DNA from: Streptomyces albus subsp. albus
Lineage (GTDB): Bacteria; Actinomycetota; Actinomycetes; Streptomycetales; Streptomycetaceae
Reading direction: 5' to 3'
Length of the DNA: 64,000 nt
Assembly: GCF_000725885.1 (NCBI RefSeq)
Contig: NZ_JODR01000011.1
Span: forward strand, 141,752-205,751
Shown: in pieces, positions 1-8,287 of the stretch
Numbering within the stretch: the first letter of the stretch is position 1
How the letters are laid out: every line of letters starts with the position of its first letter
Translations under genes and position numbers: made by a program
The notes under the pieces: model-generated
Database searches by the model: none
What the model was told of the DNA's origin: nothing
Seen by the model: the letters and a program-made list of their open reading frames with translations, nothing else

Positions 1-284
1 CGCGGCGGGGCCGTCGTGGCCGAACGGCGGGGCGGGACCGTCAAGGCCGAGCGGCGGGACCGGACCACGAGACCGAACGGCAAGGCCGGACCGCCAAGAC
101 CCGACGCCGGGCCGGGGCCGTCAAGGCCGAGCGCCGGGCCGGGGCCGCCAAGGCCGAACGGCGGGCCGGGGCCACCAAGACGGAACCGCGCGGCGGCGGC
201 GTCGGGACCACCGGCGCCGCACCGCGCGGCGGGAACGCGACGGCCCCCTTCCGTCCCGCGAGGGGGCGGAAGGGGGCCGGGTGA
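1..284 (+). CDS. Possible 3' end of an upstream repeat-containing gene (partial)
   Basis: One plus-strand frame stays open from the left edge to a TGA at 282-284. Its last part encodes two or three basic nine-residue repeats (AGAVKAERR, AGAAKAERR, AGATKTEPR) followed by a Gly/Ala/Arg-rich tail ending RKGAG. The first four repeat units read as the same peptide only in a neighbouring frame, because one unit is a base short. Either the gene is frameshifted, or there is a sequencing error, or only the distal repeats are translated. A hairpin overlapping its end looks like its terminator. No family is recognised, and at this GC content an open frame of this length could occur by chance. Confidence 0.25.
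   Translation, partial: RRGRRGRTAGRDRQGRAAGPDHETERQGRTAKTRRRAGAVKAERRAGAAKAERRAGATKTEPRGGGVGTTGAAPRGGNATAPFRPARGRKGAG
4..190. repeat. 27-nt tandem repeat array (about 7 units)
   Basis: Seven consecutive units of about 27 nt begin near 4, 31, 58, 85, 111, 138 and 165. The best units share the core GGCCGTCAAGGCCGAGCG. Read in frame, a unit encodes a nine-residue peptide like AGAVKAERR. The fourth unit is 26 nt, so the frame shifts inside the array. The period of nine codons suggests it arose in coding DNA. Confidence 0.75.
241..279. terminator. Hairpin terminator, 13-bp stem
   Basis: Arms 241-253 (CGGCCCCCTTCCG) and 267-279 are perfectly complementary around a 13-nt loop. It lies 17 bp beyond the stop of the minus-strand peptide symporter and overlaps the end of the left-edge frame, so it could stop transcription from both sides. 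Confidence 0.7.
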
Positions 285-296
285 GTGCGCGGCGGG

Positions 297-1823
297 CTAC
301 TGCACCTCGCTCATGGTCGAGGTGATCTGGCGGCGGTACATGAAGACCGCGAAGCCCGCGAGCACGGCCAAGGCGGCCTCCACGGCGACGACCCCGGTGG
401 TGCTCAGGTCGGCGCCGCCGATGGACAGCAGGCCGGTGATGCTGTCACCCGCGGTGACGGCCAGGAACCAGACGCCCATCAGCTGGCTGGCGTACTTGGC
501 GGGGGCCAGTTTCGTGGTGACCGACAGGCCCACCGGCGAGAGGCACAGCTCGGCGACGGTGTGCATCAGGAAGATCAGCACCAGCCACAGCGGGCTCACC
601 TTCGTACCGTCCGAGGCCATGCTCATCGGCAGGATGAAGACGAAGAAGGAGGCGCCCGTCATCACCAGCGCGAAGGCGAACTTCCCGGTGGTCGTCGGCT
701 CCTTGCCGCGCCGGTTGAGCGCCAGCCACAGGGAGGCGAAGACCGGGGCGAGCAGGATGATGAACAGCGGGTTGATCGACTGGAACCAGGTCGAGGGGAA
801 GTGCCAGCCCATGATCGACGTGGAGGTCTTGGCGTCGCCGAAGGCCTGCACCGTCGAGGCGCCCTGGTCGTAGATCATCCAGAAGATCGCGGCGGCGGCG
901 AAGAACCAGATGTAGCCGGTCATCCGGCCCTGCTCGGCGCGGCTCAGCTCCTTGTCGCGCTTGATCCGCACCAGCATCCCGATCGGGATGATCAGGCCCA
1001 GCACGGTGAGCGGAACCATCGCCCAGTTGAGGGTGAAGGTGCCGGTGGCGACGACGACGCCGTAGAAGACCACGGCGACGACCAGCCACAGCAGCGACTT
1101 GCGCAGCATGGCCGACTTCTCCTGCGCCGACAGCGGCGAGGGGATCTGGCTGCTCCTGGGGTCCAGGTGGCGCGAGCCGAGCAGGAACTGGATCAGGCCG
1201 AGGGCCATGCCGACGGCGGCCAGCGCGAAGCCCAGGTGCCAGTTGTAGGTCTGGCCGACGGTGCCGATGATGAACGGCGCCACGAACGAGCCGGCGTTGA
1301 TGCCCATGTAGAAGACGGTGAAGCCGCCGTCACGGCGCGGGTCGTCGGGCCCGTTGTACAGGTCGCCGACCATCTTGGAGATGTTGGCCTTGAGCAGGCC
1401 GGACCCGGTGGCGACCAGCGCCAGACCGATGAAGAACGGCCCCTCGCCGGGCAGGGCGAGCGTGAGGTGGCCGAGCATGATGATCCCGGCGCCGATGGCG
1501 ACGGTCTTGCGGGGGCCCCACAGCCGGTCGCCGAACCAGCCGCCCGGCATGGTCAGCAGGTAGACCATGGCGTTGTAGACGGAGTAGATCGCCGTGGCGG
1601 TGGCCAGGTTCATGGCGAGACCGCCGCCCTGGCCGCCCGCACCGCCCTCGCCCGCGTCGGGGCCGCCGGCCACGAGGTAGACGACAAGCAGGGCGCGAAG
1701 GCCGTAGAAGCTGAACCGCTCCCACATCTCCGTCAGGAAGAGTGTGGCCAGACCTCGTGGGTGGCCGAAGAAGGTCTTGCCACCGGTGGTACCGGGGGCG
1801 TCCTTCGTCAGGCTGGGCGCCAT
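297..1823 (-). CDS. POT-family proton-coupled oligopeptide symporter
   Basis: A 508-residue integral membrane protein of the POT/PTR (DtpT-like) family, which uses the proton gradient to import di- and tripeptides. The family signature ExxERFxxY is visible at residues 32-40 (EMWERFSFY), just before the first transmembrane helix, and about a dozen or more hydrophobic segments follow. The reading frame extends further upstream, but ATG at 1823 is chosen because AAGGAA lies a few bases before it and the longer N-terminus is not protein-like. Gene ends at a strong hairpin (241-279). It is divergent from the two-component system starting at 2149, which may sense envelope or nutrient conditions; a regulatory link is only inferred. 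Confidence 0.92.
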   Translation of the reverse strand: MAPSLTKDAPGTTGGKTFFGHPRGLATLFLTEMWERFSFYGLRALLVVYLVAGGPDAGEGGAGGQGGGLAMNLATATAIYSVYNAMVYLLTMPGGWFGDRLWGPRKTVAIGAGIIMLGHLTLALPGEGPFFIGLALVATGSGLLKANISKMVGDLYNGPDDPRRDGGFTVFYMGINAGSFVAPFIIGTVGQTYNWHLGFALAAVGMALGLIQFLLGSRHLDPRSSQIPSPLSAQEKSAMLRKSLLWLVVAVVFYGVVVATGTFTLNWAMVPLTVLGLIIPIGMLVRIKRDKELSRAEQGRMTGYIWFFAAAAIFWMIYDQGASTVQAFGDAKTSTSIMGWHFPSTWFQSINPLFIILLAPVFASLWLALNRRGKEPTTTGKFAFALVMTGASFFVFILPMSMASDGTKVSPLWLVLIFLMHTVAELCLSPVGLSVTTKLAPAKYASQLMGVWFLAVTAGDSITGLLSIGGADLSTTGVVAVEAALAVLAGFAVFMYRRQITSTMSEVQ

Positions 1824-2136
1824 ATGCGTGTTCCTTGCCGTTGCGCTACGGGGGCCGCACTCTCCAGCGGCGCTGCTTGCGGGGCGGACCATCCCGTACA
1901 CGGAAAAGGACCCCCGGCCGATGTTGCTGTGGCGCCAGGAGTCCTTGACGTTCACTACATGAGTGCATTCACCATAAGTCACCGGCGCGGGGAGCAGGGA
2001 AGGGCTTGTGACATACCTCGCAGGTGAAACAGGGAACCTTCCACGCCTTTCCTTGGTGGCGTGTCCACTTCACCTGTAGATCGTCAATGCCGTCCCGGGA
2101 GCACACCGTCTTCCCCTGGCGTTCCGCCACGCGGAC

Positions 2137-2148
2137 TACCATCGGTGC
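2137..2148 (+). promoter_or_regulatory. Leaderless promoter -10 for the response regulator
   Basis: TACCAT at 2137-2142 is followed by six bases and then the ATG at 2149, and there is no Shine-Dalgarno sequence. This spacing is the typical actinobacterial layout for an mRNA beginning at its start codon. Confidence 0.5.
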
Positions 2149-2829
2149 ATGACCCGTGTACTGCTCGCCGAGGATGACGCATCGATCTCGGAGCCCCTGG
2201 CCCGTGCCCTGCGCCGGGAGGGATACGAGGTCGAGGTCCGCGAGGACGGCCCCACCGCGCTCGACGCCGCACTGCGCGAGGGCATCGACCTGGTGGTGCT
2301 GGATCTCGGGCTGCCCGGCATGGACGGCCTGGAGGTGTGCCGGCGGCTGCGCAACGAGGGCCACACCTTCCCCGTCCTGGTGCTGACCGCGCGTGCCGAC
2401 GAGGTGGACACCGTCGTCGGGCTGGACGCGGGCGCCGACGACTACGTCACCAAGCCGTTCCGCCTCGCCGAGCTGCTGGCCCGGGTGCGGGCGCTGCTGC
2501 GCCGCGGCACTCCCGCCGAGCCGGCCCAGCCCCCGGCCACCCACGGGGTGCGCATCGACGTCGAGTCCCACCGCGCCTGGATGGGCGACGAGGAGCTCCA
2601 GCTGACCGCCAAGGAGTTCGACCTGCTGCGGGTGCTGGTGCGGGACGCGGGCCGGGTGGTCACCCGCGACCAGCTGATGCGCGAGGTGTGGGACACCACC
2701 TGGTGGTCGTCCACCAAGACGCTCGACATGCACATCTCCTGGCTGCGCAAGAAGCTCGGCGACGACGCGGCCAACCCGCGCTACATCGCCACCGTGCGCG
2801 GTGTCGGGTTCCGCTTCGAGAAGAGCTAG
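2149..2829 (+). CDS. OmpR/PhoB-family response regulator
   Basis: 226 residues: a receiver domain (about 1-118) and a winged-helix DNA-binding domain (about 130-226). The acidic pocket D9/D10, phospho-acceptor D52 in LDLGLPGMDG and the conserved lysine K102 in TKPF are all present, so the receiver should be functional. The C-terminal part carries the typical OmpR motifs (LTAKEFDLL, RGVGFRF). It is transcribed from an apparently leaderless promoter and followed after 14 bp by its cognate histidine kinase. Phosphorylation by that kinase should activate DNA binding. Target genes cannot be read from the sequence; the divergent peptide symporter is the nearest candidate. Confidence 0.93.
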   Translation: MTRVLLAEDDASISEPLARALRREGYEVEVREDGPTALDAALREGIDLVVLDLGLPGMDGLEVCRRLRNEGHTFPVLVLTARADEVDTVVGLDAGADDYVTKPFRLAELLARVRALLRRGTPAEPAQPPATHGVRIDVESHRAWMGDEELQLTAKEFDLLRVLVRDAGRVVTRDQLMREVWDTTWWSSTKTLDMHISWLRKKLGDDAANPRYIATVRGVGFRFEKS

Positions 2830-2843
2830 GAAGACCCCCGCGC

Positions 2844-4133
2844 GTGCGCCGTCGGCTCATCCTGTCCACGCTCGCCGTCGTCCTCGTCGTCGTCGCGGTC
2901 TTCGGCATCTCCCTGGTGATCGTCGAGTCCCGCACCATCGAGAACAGCACCCGGGACAACGTCCGGGCCGAGGCGACCCGGCTCGTGTCCACCGTCGAGA
3001 GCCGGCTGATGGCGGGGGAGCGGGTGACCAAGGCGTCGATCGGGGTCACCGCCTCCAAGGACCGGTACGTGCGCTACATCCGGGTCGAGATGCCCGACCG
3101 CAAGACCATCGAGGTCGGCAGACGGCCCGCCGGCGAGGTCGTGGAGTCCCGGCAGACCGGGGCGCACGGCGAACGCGTCACCGTCCAGGCGTCCCGCTCG
3201 GAGGTGCGCGCGGAGGTCGGCCGCACCCTGCTGATCATCATGGCGGTGGCGCTGCTCGCGGTGATCGCCGCAGCCGCGCTCGCCGTCCGCCAGGCGCACC
3301 GGCTGGCCGCACCGCTGACGGACCTCGCCGAGACCGCCGAGCGCCTCGGTTCGGGCGATCCGCGCCCGCGGCACCGCCGCTACGGGGTGCCCGAGCTGGA
3401 CCGGGTCGCCGATGTGCTGGACGCCAGCGCGGACCGCATCGGGCGGATGCTCACCGCCGAGCGGCGACTGGCGGCCGACGCCTCGCACCAGCTGCGCACC
3501 CCGCTGACCGCGCTGTCCATGCGGCTGGAGGAGATCATCGCGACCTCCGAGGGCGAGGCGCCGGAGGACCGGGCCGTGGTCAAGGAGGAGGCCACCATCG
3601 CGCTCGCCCAGGTCGAGCGGCTGACCGACGTGGTGCAGCGGCTGCTGACCAATTCCCGCGACCCGCGGACGGGCTCGGCCGTCGGCTTCGATCTGGACGA
3701 GGTCGTCAAACAGCAGATCGAGGAGTGGAAGCCCGCCTACCGCAGCGCGGGACGGGCCCTGGTCCGCTCGGGCAAGACGGGACTCCGCGCCGTGGGCACC
3801 CCGGGGGCGGTGGCGCAGGTGCTGGCCACCTTGATCGAGAACTCGCTGATGCACGGCGACGGCACGGTCGCGCTGCGTACCCGGGTCACCGGCAACCAGG
3901 TCGTGGTGGAGGTCACCGACGAGGGGCCGGGTGTGGACGAGGCGCTGGGCTCCCGGGTGTTCGAGCGGACGGTCAGCGGCCACAACTCCACCGGGCTCGG
4001 GCTGGCCGTCGCCCGGGATCTGGCGGAGGCGGACGGTGGCCGGCTGGAGCTACTTCAGCAGTTGCCGCCGGTCTTCGCGCTGTTCCTCAGCCGCGACGCC
4101 GCCGACCTCGACGCGGCCGGCACCACTGCCTGA
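2844..4133 (+). CDS. Sensor histidine kinase of the two-component pair
   Basis: 429 residues starting at GTG 2844 (AGGAAG 10 bases upstream). Layout: one N-terminal membrane helix (about 5-25), a short extracytoplasmic sensor region, a second helix near residues 125-145, a HAMP-like segment, the HisKA dimerisation domain with phospho-accepting H215 in ASHQLRTPL, and a HATPase domain with the N box (LIENSLMHG), G1 (DEGPGVD) and G2 (GLGLAV) motifs. It pairs with the preceding response regulator. Its last 84 bp overlap the convergently transcribed GtrA gene, and its stop codon lies in the first unit of a four-copy 12-nt repeat. Confidence 0.93.
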   Translation: MRRRLILSTLAVVLVVVAVFGISLVIVESRTIENSTRDNVRAEATRLVSTVESRLMAGERVTKASIGVTASKDRYVRYIRVEMPDRKTIEVGRRPAGEVVESRQTGAHGERVTVQASRSEVRAEVGRTLLIIMAVALLAVIAAAALAVRQAHRLAAPLTDLAETAERLGSGDPRPRHRRYGVPELDRVADVLDASADRIGRMLTAERRLAADASHQLRTPLTALSMRLEEIIATSEGEAPEDRAVVKEEATIALAQVERLTDVVQRLLTNSRDPRTGSAVGFDLDEVVKQQIEEWKPAYRSAGRALVRSGKTGLRAVGTPGAVAQVLATLIENSLMHGDGTVALRTRVTGNQVVVEVTDEGPGVDEALGSRVFERTVSGHNSTGLGLAVARDLAEADGGRLELLQQLPPVFALFLSRDAADLDAAGTTA

Positions 4134-4691
4134 GACACCGCCTGAGACGCTGCCCGAGACACCGCCTGAGACGCTGCCCGGGAGGGGGCCCTCGGCGCCC
4201 GGGCCGGCGCCGTCCCCGTCCGCGTCGTCCGCCTCGTCCCGCCGCGGCGCACGCTCCGTCCGCTCGTCCTGCTGCTGTCCCACGCGGAAGACCCACGTGC
4301 GGTACGCCCAGAAGCGGAAGAGGGTGCCCAGGCACAGGCCGATGACGTTCTTGGCGACGTTGTCGGCGAGCGGCGAGGTGTAGCCGAGGCCGTAGTGGGA
4401 CAGGGCGAGGATGCCGTTCTCCAGGACCAGGCCGATACCGCTGAAGAAGAAGAACAGCATCGTCTCGCGGTGGATGCGGTTCTTGTCGATGTGCCGGTAG
4501 GTCCAGTAACGGTTGCCCAGGTAGTTGGTGCCGATGGCGACGACCTGGGAGATCACGCCGGAGCGGATGGGCGCGAGCTGGAAGCTGTGGATGCACAGGT
4601 TGAAGATCGCCACATTGACGAGGAAGCCCAGCGCGCCGACCGCGCCGAACTTCACCAGCTCGCCCACCAGGCGTTCCAGTCTCGGGCGCAT
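4050..4691 (-). CDS. GtrA-family membrane protein with repetitive C-terminal tail
   Basis: 213 residues with four predicted transmembrane helices (about 12-32, 41-61, 79-98 and 112-130), typical of GtrA proteins. Family members are thought to help move lipid-linked sugars across the membrane for envelope glycan modification. After the fourth helix comes an unusual hydrophilic tail of about 80 residues: an acidic/charged stretch, then Gly/Ser/Val tetrapeptide repeats (GSVSGGVS), ending in a segment antisense to the histidine-kinase 3' end. The tail is far longer than in a minimal GtrA. ATG at 4691 has GAGAGG six bases upstream; an in-frame ATG at 4709 is the alternative. Confidence 0.85.
   Translation of the reverse strand: MRPRLERLVGELVKFGAVGALGFLVNVAIFNLCIHSFQLAPIRSGVISQVVAIGTNYLGNRYWTYRHIDKNRIHRETMLFFFFSGIGLVLENGILALSHYGLGYTSPLADNVAKNVIGLCLGTLFRFWAYRTWVFRVGQQQDERTERAPRRDEADDADGDGAGPGAEGPLPGSVSGGVSGSVSGGVSGSGAGRVEVGGVAAEEQREDRRQLLK
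4131..4178. repeat. 12-nt repeat, four copies, in overlapping convergent 3' ends
   Basis: Four exact-period units alternate TGAGACACCGCC and TGAGACGCTGCC, with one T to C change. On the minus strand they encode a GSVS/GGVS tetrapeptide repeat in the tail of the GtrA protein. On the plus strand the first TGA is the stop codon of the histidine kinase. Confidence 0.9.
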
Positions 4692-5090
4692 AGCGCGCCT
4701 CTCACCCATAGTGATGCTTCGGCCCCGTTCCGGTCGGCGTCAGAGGCTGCCCCATGCTAACCAGCCTCATGGGGGGCCCCGGGCGCGAACGGCAGGGCCG
4801 CGGCTCGGGGCCGGCTTCGCATCGTCTCACCGCCGCGGGGACTTCGCACACCCGAGGGCGGCGGTCCGGTACGCGGGCGGCGGGAAGTCCGCTGGTCGGC
4901 CCGGTGGCGGGGCGGGACGTGACATCGACGACAGACCGCAAGGCGCCGCTCCCGCGCTCCGGAGCGCGGTGGCCACCCCCGGCGCACGGCCCAACCGGGG
5001 CGAGCCGGGCGAGCCGGGCGAGCCGGGCGCGGAGGATGCCGGGGCCGGGCCGGGGCGGCAGGGGCGGGCGGGGGCCCGTGACGCGCCCCG

Positions 5091-5102
5091 TACCCTGGTG
5101 GC
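5091..5102 (+). promoter_or_regulatory. Leaderless promoter for purK; gene-free spacer 4692-5102
   Basis: TACCCT at 5091-5096, six bases before the GTG start of purK, fits a leaderless -10 element; no Shine-Dalgarno is visible. The rest of the roughly 400-bp spacer between the divergent GtrA and purK genes holds no convincing gene, only a 9-nt GAGCCGGGC repeat (three copies near 5001-5028). Confidence 0.45.
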
Positions 5103-6266
5103 GTGACGTTCCCGGTAGTCGGCATGGTCGGCGGGGGCCAGCTCGCTCGTATGACCCACGAGGCGGGCATCCCGCTCGGCATCAAGTTCAAGCTCCTTTC
5201 CGATACTCCGCAGGACTCGGCCGCACAGGTCGTCAACGACGTCGTCGTCGGCGACTATCGCGATCTGGACACGCTGCGGCGCTTCGCGCAGGGCTGCGAT
5301 GTGATCACCTTCGATCACGAGCACGTCCCGACCGAGCACCTTCGTGCGCTCGAAGCGGACGGCATCCCGGTGCGCCCCGGTCCGGACGCGCTCGTGCACG
5401 CGCAGGACAAGGGCGTCATGCGGGCCCGGCTGGGCGAGCTGGGCATCCCCGCGCCGCGCAACCGCATCGTCAGCTCACCGGCCGACGTCGCCGCCTTCGC
5501 GGCCGAGGGCCCCGCGGCCGGCGACGGTGACGGATTCCCCGTCGTCCTCAAGACCGTGCGCGGCGGCTACGACGGCAAGGGCGTGTGGGTGGTGCGCGGC
5601 GCCGACGACCCGGCCGCCGCCGAACCCTTCAAGGCGGGCGTGCCCGTGCTCGCCGAGGAGAAGGTGGACTTCGCCCGCGAGCTGGCCGCCAACGTCGTAC
5701 GGTCCCCGCACGGCCAGGCCGTCGCCTACCCCGTCGTGGAGTCCGTCCAGGTGGACGGCGTCTGCGACACCGTGATCGCCCCCGCGCCCGGGCTCGCCGA
5801 GGACGCCGCCGTGCATGCCCAGGAACTCGCGCTGCGGATCGCGCACGAACTGGGCGTCGTCGGCCATCTGGCGGTCGAGCTGTTCGAGACCCGGGACGGC
5901 GAGGTGCTGGTCAACGAACTGGCCATGCGCCCCCACAACTCCGGCCACTGGACGCAGGACGGCGCGGTCACCTCCCAGTTCGCCAACCACCTGCGGGCCG
6001 TCCTCGACCTGCCGCTGGGCGACCCGCGCTGCCGGGCGCCGTGGACGGTGATGGGCAACGTGCTGGGCGGCGACTACCCCGACATGTACTCCGCCTATCT
6101 GCACTGCATGGCCCGCGACCCCCAGCTGAAGATCCACATGTACGGCAAGACGGTGAAGCCCGGCCGCAAGGTGGGGCACGTCAACGTCTGCGGTGACGAT
6201 CTCGCCGACGTACGGGAGCGGGCCGCGCACGCCGCCGGGTATCTGCGCGGCACCATCACCGAGTGA
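5103..6266 (+). CDS. purK: N5-carboxyaminoimidazole ribonucleotide synthase
   Basis: A 387-residue ATP-grasp enzyme that carboxylates aminoimidazole ribonucleotide (AIR) with bicarbonate and ATP to N5-CAIR, the purine-pathway step just before PurE. The N-terminal pre-ATP-grasp motif GMVGGGQLARM (residues 7-17), the ATP-grasp segment with VLKTVRGGYDGKGVW, and the metal-binding stretch VNELAMRPHNSGHWT are present. Length matches the family. It starts at GTG 5103 with a leaderless promoter. purE follows after a 108-bp gap containing a stem-loop, an arrangement common in actinobacteria. Cytoplasmic. Confidence 0.96.
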   Translation: MTFPVVGMVGGGQLARMTHEAGIPLGIKFKLLSDTPQDSAAQVVNDVVVGDYRDLDTLRRFAQGCDVITFDHEHVPTEHLRALEADGIPVRPGPDALVHAQDKGVMRARLGELGIPAPRNRIVSSPADVAAFAAEGPAAGDGDGFPVVLKTVRGGYDGKGVWVVRGADDPAAAEPFKAGVPVLAEEKVDFARELAANVVRSPHGQAVAYPVVESVQVDGVCDTVIAPAPGLAEDAAVHAQELALRIAHELGVVGHLAVELFETRDGEVLVNELAMRPHNSGHWTQDGAVTSQFANHLRAVLDLPLGDPRCRAPWTVMGNVLGGDYPDMYSAYLHCMARDPQLKIHMYGKTVKPGRKVGHVNVCGDDLADVRERAAHAAGYLRGTITE

Positions 6267-6272
6267 CCCCGC

Positions 6273-6320
6273 CTCCCGTACGGGGGCAGCCCGTGCGGAA
6301 GGCCGGGTGCCGTACGGGAG
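6273..6320 (+). promoter_or_regulatory. Stem-loop between purK and purE
   Basis: CTCCCGTACGG (6273-6283) pairs perfectly with 6310-6320 around a 26-nt loop. It may be an attenuating or mRNA-processing hairpin that sets purE levels relative to purK. It lacks a T-run. Confidence 0.4.
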
Positions 6321-6374
6321 CCGCGGAGTGAGTACGGCCCCGGGAACCGAGAGCCCCACAACCAAGGAGCCGCA

Positions 6375-6923
6375 TTGAGCACTGTCACCCCCCAGGTGGG
6401 GATCGTCATGGGGTCCGACTCGGACTGGCCCGTCATGGAGGAGGCGGCCAAGGTGCTCGCCGAGTTCGAGGTGCCCTACGAGGTCGATGTCGTCTCCGCG
6501 CACCGGATGCCCCGCGAGATGCTCGCCTACGGCGAGGACGCCGCCGACCGCGGCCTCAAGGCGATCATCGCGGGCGCGGGCGGCGCCGCCCACCTGCCGG
6601 GCATGCTCGCCTCGGTCACCCCGCTGCCCGTCATCGGGGTGCCCGTGCCGCTCAAGTACCTGGACGGCATGGACTCGCTGCTGTCCATCGTGCAGATGCC
6701 CGCGGGGGTTCCCGTGGCCACCGTGTCCGTCGGCGGCGCCCGCAACGCCGGACTGCTGGCCGCCCGGATGCTCGCCGCCCACGACGACGAGCTGCGCGCC
6801 CGGATGCGCGACTTCCAGCAGGAGCTGAACGCGCAGGCCACCGAGAAGGGCAAGCGGCTGCGCGCCAAGGCGGCCGGCGAGACCGGGTTCGGCTTCGGCG
6901 GCCAGGCGGGAGGCGGACGATGA
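6375..6923 (+). CDS. purE: N5-carboxyaminoimidazole ribonucleotide mutase
   Basis: 182 residues. PurE class I rearranges N5-CAIR, the PurK product, to CAIR in de novo purine synthesis. The phosphate-binding motif GSDSDW (13-18) and catalytic His43 in SAHRMP are present. The start is TTG at 6375 with a good AAGGAG six bases upstream; no better start exists. A Gly-rich extension of about 20 residues closes the C-terminus. Its stop overlaps the start of the dipeptidase gene (ATGA at 6920-6923), so the two are translationally coupled. Confidence 0.96.
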   Translation: MSTVTPQVGIVMGSDSDWPVMEEAAKVLAEFEVPYEVDVVSAHRMPREMLAYGEDAADRGLKAIIAGAGGAAHLPGMLASVTPLPVIGVPVPLKYLDGMDSLLSIVQMPAGVPVATVSVGGARNAGLLAARMLAAHDDELRARMRDFQQELNAQATEKGKRLRAKAAGETGFGFGGQAGGGR

Positions 6924-8119
6924 CGCGGAAGACCAGCCCGAATCTGGAGCGGGCCCGTGCCCTGCTGGTCGAACACCCCGTCGTGGACGGCCACAACGAC
7001 CTGCCGTGGGCGCTGCGCGAACAGGCCCGCTACGACCTCGACAAGCTCGACATCGCCCGGGACCAGAGCGCCACCCTCCACACCGACCTGGCCCGGCTGC
7101 GGGCCGGCGGCGTCGGCGCCCAGTTCTGGTCCGTCTACGTCTCCGGCGAGCTGACCGGCGACGCCGCGGTGAGCGCCACCCTGGAGCAGATCGACGCCGT
7201 CCGGCTGCTGGCCGAGCGGTACCCCGACGACCTCCAGCTCGCGTTCACCGCGCAGGACGTGGAGGCCGCGCACGCCCAGCGGCGGATCGCCTCGCTGATG
7301 GGTGCCGAGGGCGGCCACTCCATCGACAACTCCCTCGCCACGCTGCGCGCCCTGTACCGCCTCGGCGTGCGCTACATGACGCTCACCCACAACAACTCCC
7401 TCGACTGGGCGGACTCGGCCACCGACGAGCCGCGCGCCGGCGGGCTGTCCCGCTTCGGTGAGGAAGTCGTCCGCGAGATGAACCGGCTGGGCATGCTCGT
7501 GGACCTCTCGCACGTCGCGGCCGAGACGATGCGGGACGCGCTGCGCGTCACCGAGGCGCCTGTGATCTTCTCGCACTCCTCGGCCCGCGCCGTGTGCGAC
7601 CACCCGCGCAACATCCCCGACGACGTGCTCGCCCAGCTCCCCGCCAACGGGGGCGTGGCCATGGCCACCTTCGTCCCGAAGTTCATCCTGCCCGAGGCGG
7701 TGGCCTGGACCCGGGCGGCCGACGAGAACATGCGCGAACACGGGCTCGACCCCCTGGATCTGGGCGAGGAGGCCCGGCGGGTGCAGCGCGAGTTCGAGGC
7801 GGCCAACCCGCGGCCCGTCCCCGACGCCGGTACGGTCGCCGACCACCTCGACCATATGCGCGAGGTCGCGGGCATCGACCACATCGGCCTCGGCGGCGAC
7901 TACGACGGCACCCCCTTCACCCCGGCCCAGCTGGAGGACGTCGCCGGCTACCCCCACCTGGTCGCCGAACTGCTCGACCGCAAGTGGTCGGAGGCGGACC
8001 TGGCGAAGCTCACCTGGTCCAACGCGGTCCGCGTGCTGCGCGAGGCCGAGGAGGTGGCCCGCACCCTCCAGCTGCGGCGCGGCCCCTCGATCGCCACCAT
8101 CGACCAGCTCGACGGCTGA
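6920..8119 (+). CDS. Membrane-dipeptidase-family (M19) dipeptidase
   Basis: 399 residues, a TIM-barrel zinc hydrolase related to mammalian renal dipeptidase. Metal ligands are visible: H25 and D27 (GHND), E130 (AEGGHS), H198 (DLSH) and H219 (FSHSSAR), plus D327 in GLGGDYDG. The S. coelicolor homologue (Sco3058) has been studied structurally and cleaves L-Xaa-D-Xaa dipeptides, so this enzyme may act on dipeptides with a D-residue at the C-terminus, possibly from wall turnover. No signal peptide is seen, so it should be cytoplasmic. It overlaps purE by four bases; the functional link to purine synthesis is obscure. Confidence 0.93.
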   Translation: MTRKTSPNLERARALLVEHPVVDGHNDLPWALREQARYDLDKLDIARDQSATLHTDLARLRAGGVGAQFWSVYVSGELTGDAAVSATLEQIDAVRLLAERYPDDLQLAFTAQDVEAAHAQRRIASLMGAEGGHSIDNSLATLRALYRLGVRYMTLTHNNSLDWADSATDEPRAGGLSRFGEEVVREMNRLGMLVDLSHVAAETMRDALRVTEAPVIFSHSSARAVCDHPRNIPDDVLAQLPANGGVAMATFVPKFILPEAVAWTRAADENMREHGLDPLDLGEEARRVQREFEAANPRPVPDAGTVADHLDHMREVAGIDHIGLGGDYDGTPFTPAQLEDVAGYPHLVAELLDRKWSEADLAKLTWSNAVRVLREAEEVARTLQLRRGPSIATIDQLDG

Positions 8120-8287
8120 CGCGTCACCACGCTCCGGCTCGACGACTGACGCGAAGTCAACCTTCCGGCTTACGGCGGAACTCGGGCAGCGGGCCCCCGG
8201 ACGGCGTGGCGGTCACCGCCTCCTTGACGTCGCCCCTGGGGGCCCGCGAGCATCAGCGGGCCCACTCCTTGCGTCCAGGGAGGACCG

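Noticed and set aside
285..2027. A 580-residue plus-strand frame opposite the peptide symporter
   Set aside because: Composition (Asp/Gln/Arg/Gly-rich, no hydrophobic pattern) is a mirror of the transporter; the symporter has clear membrane and family motifs.
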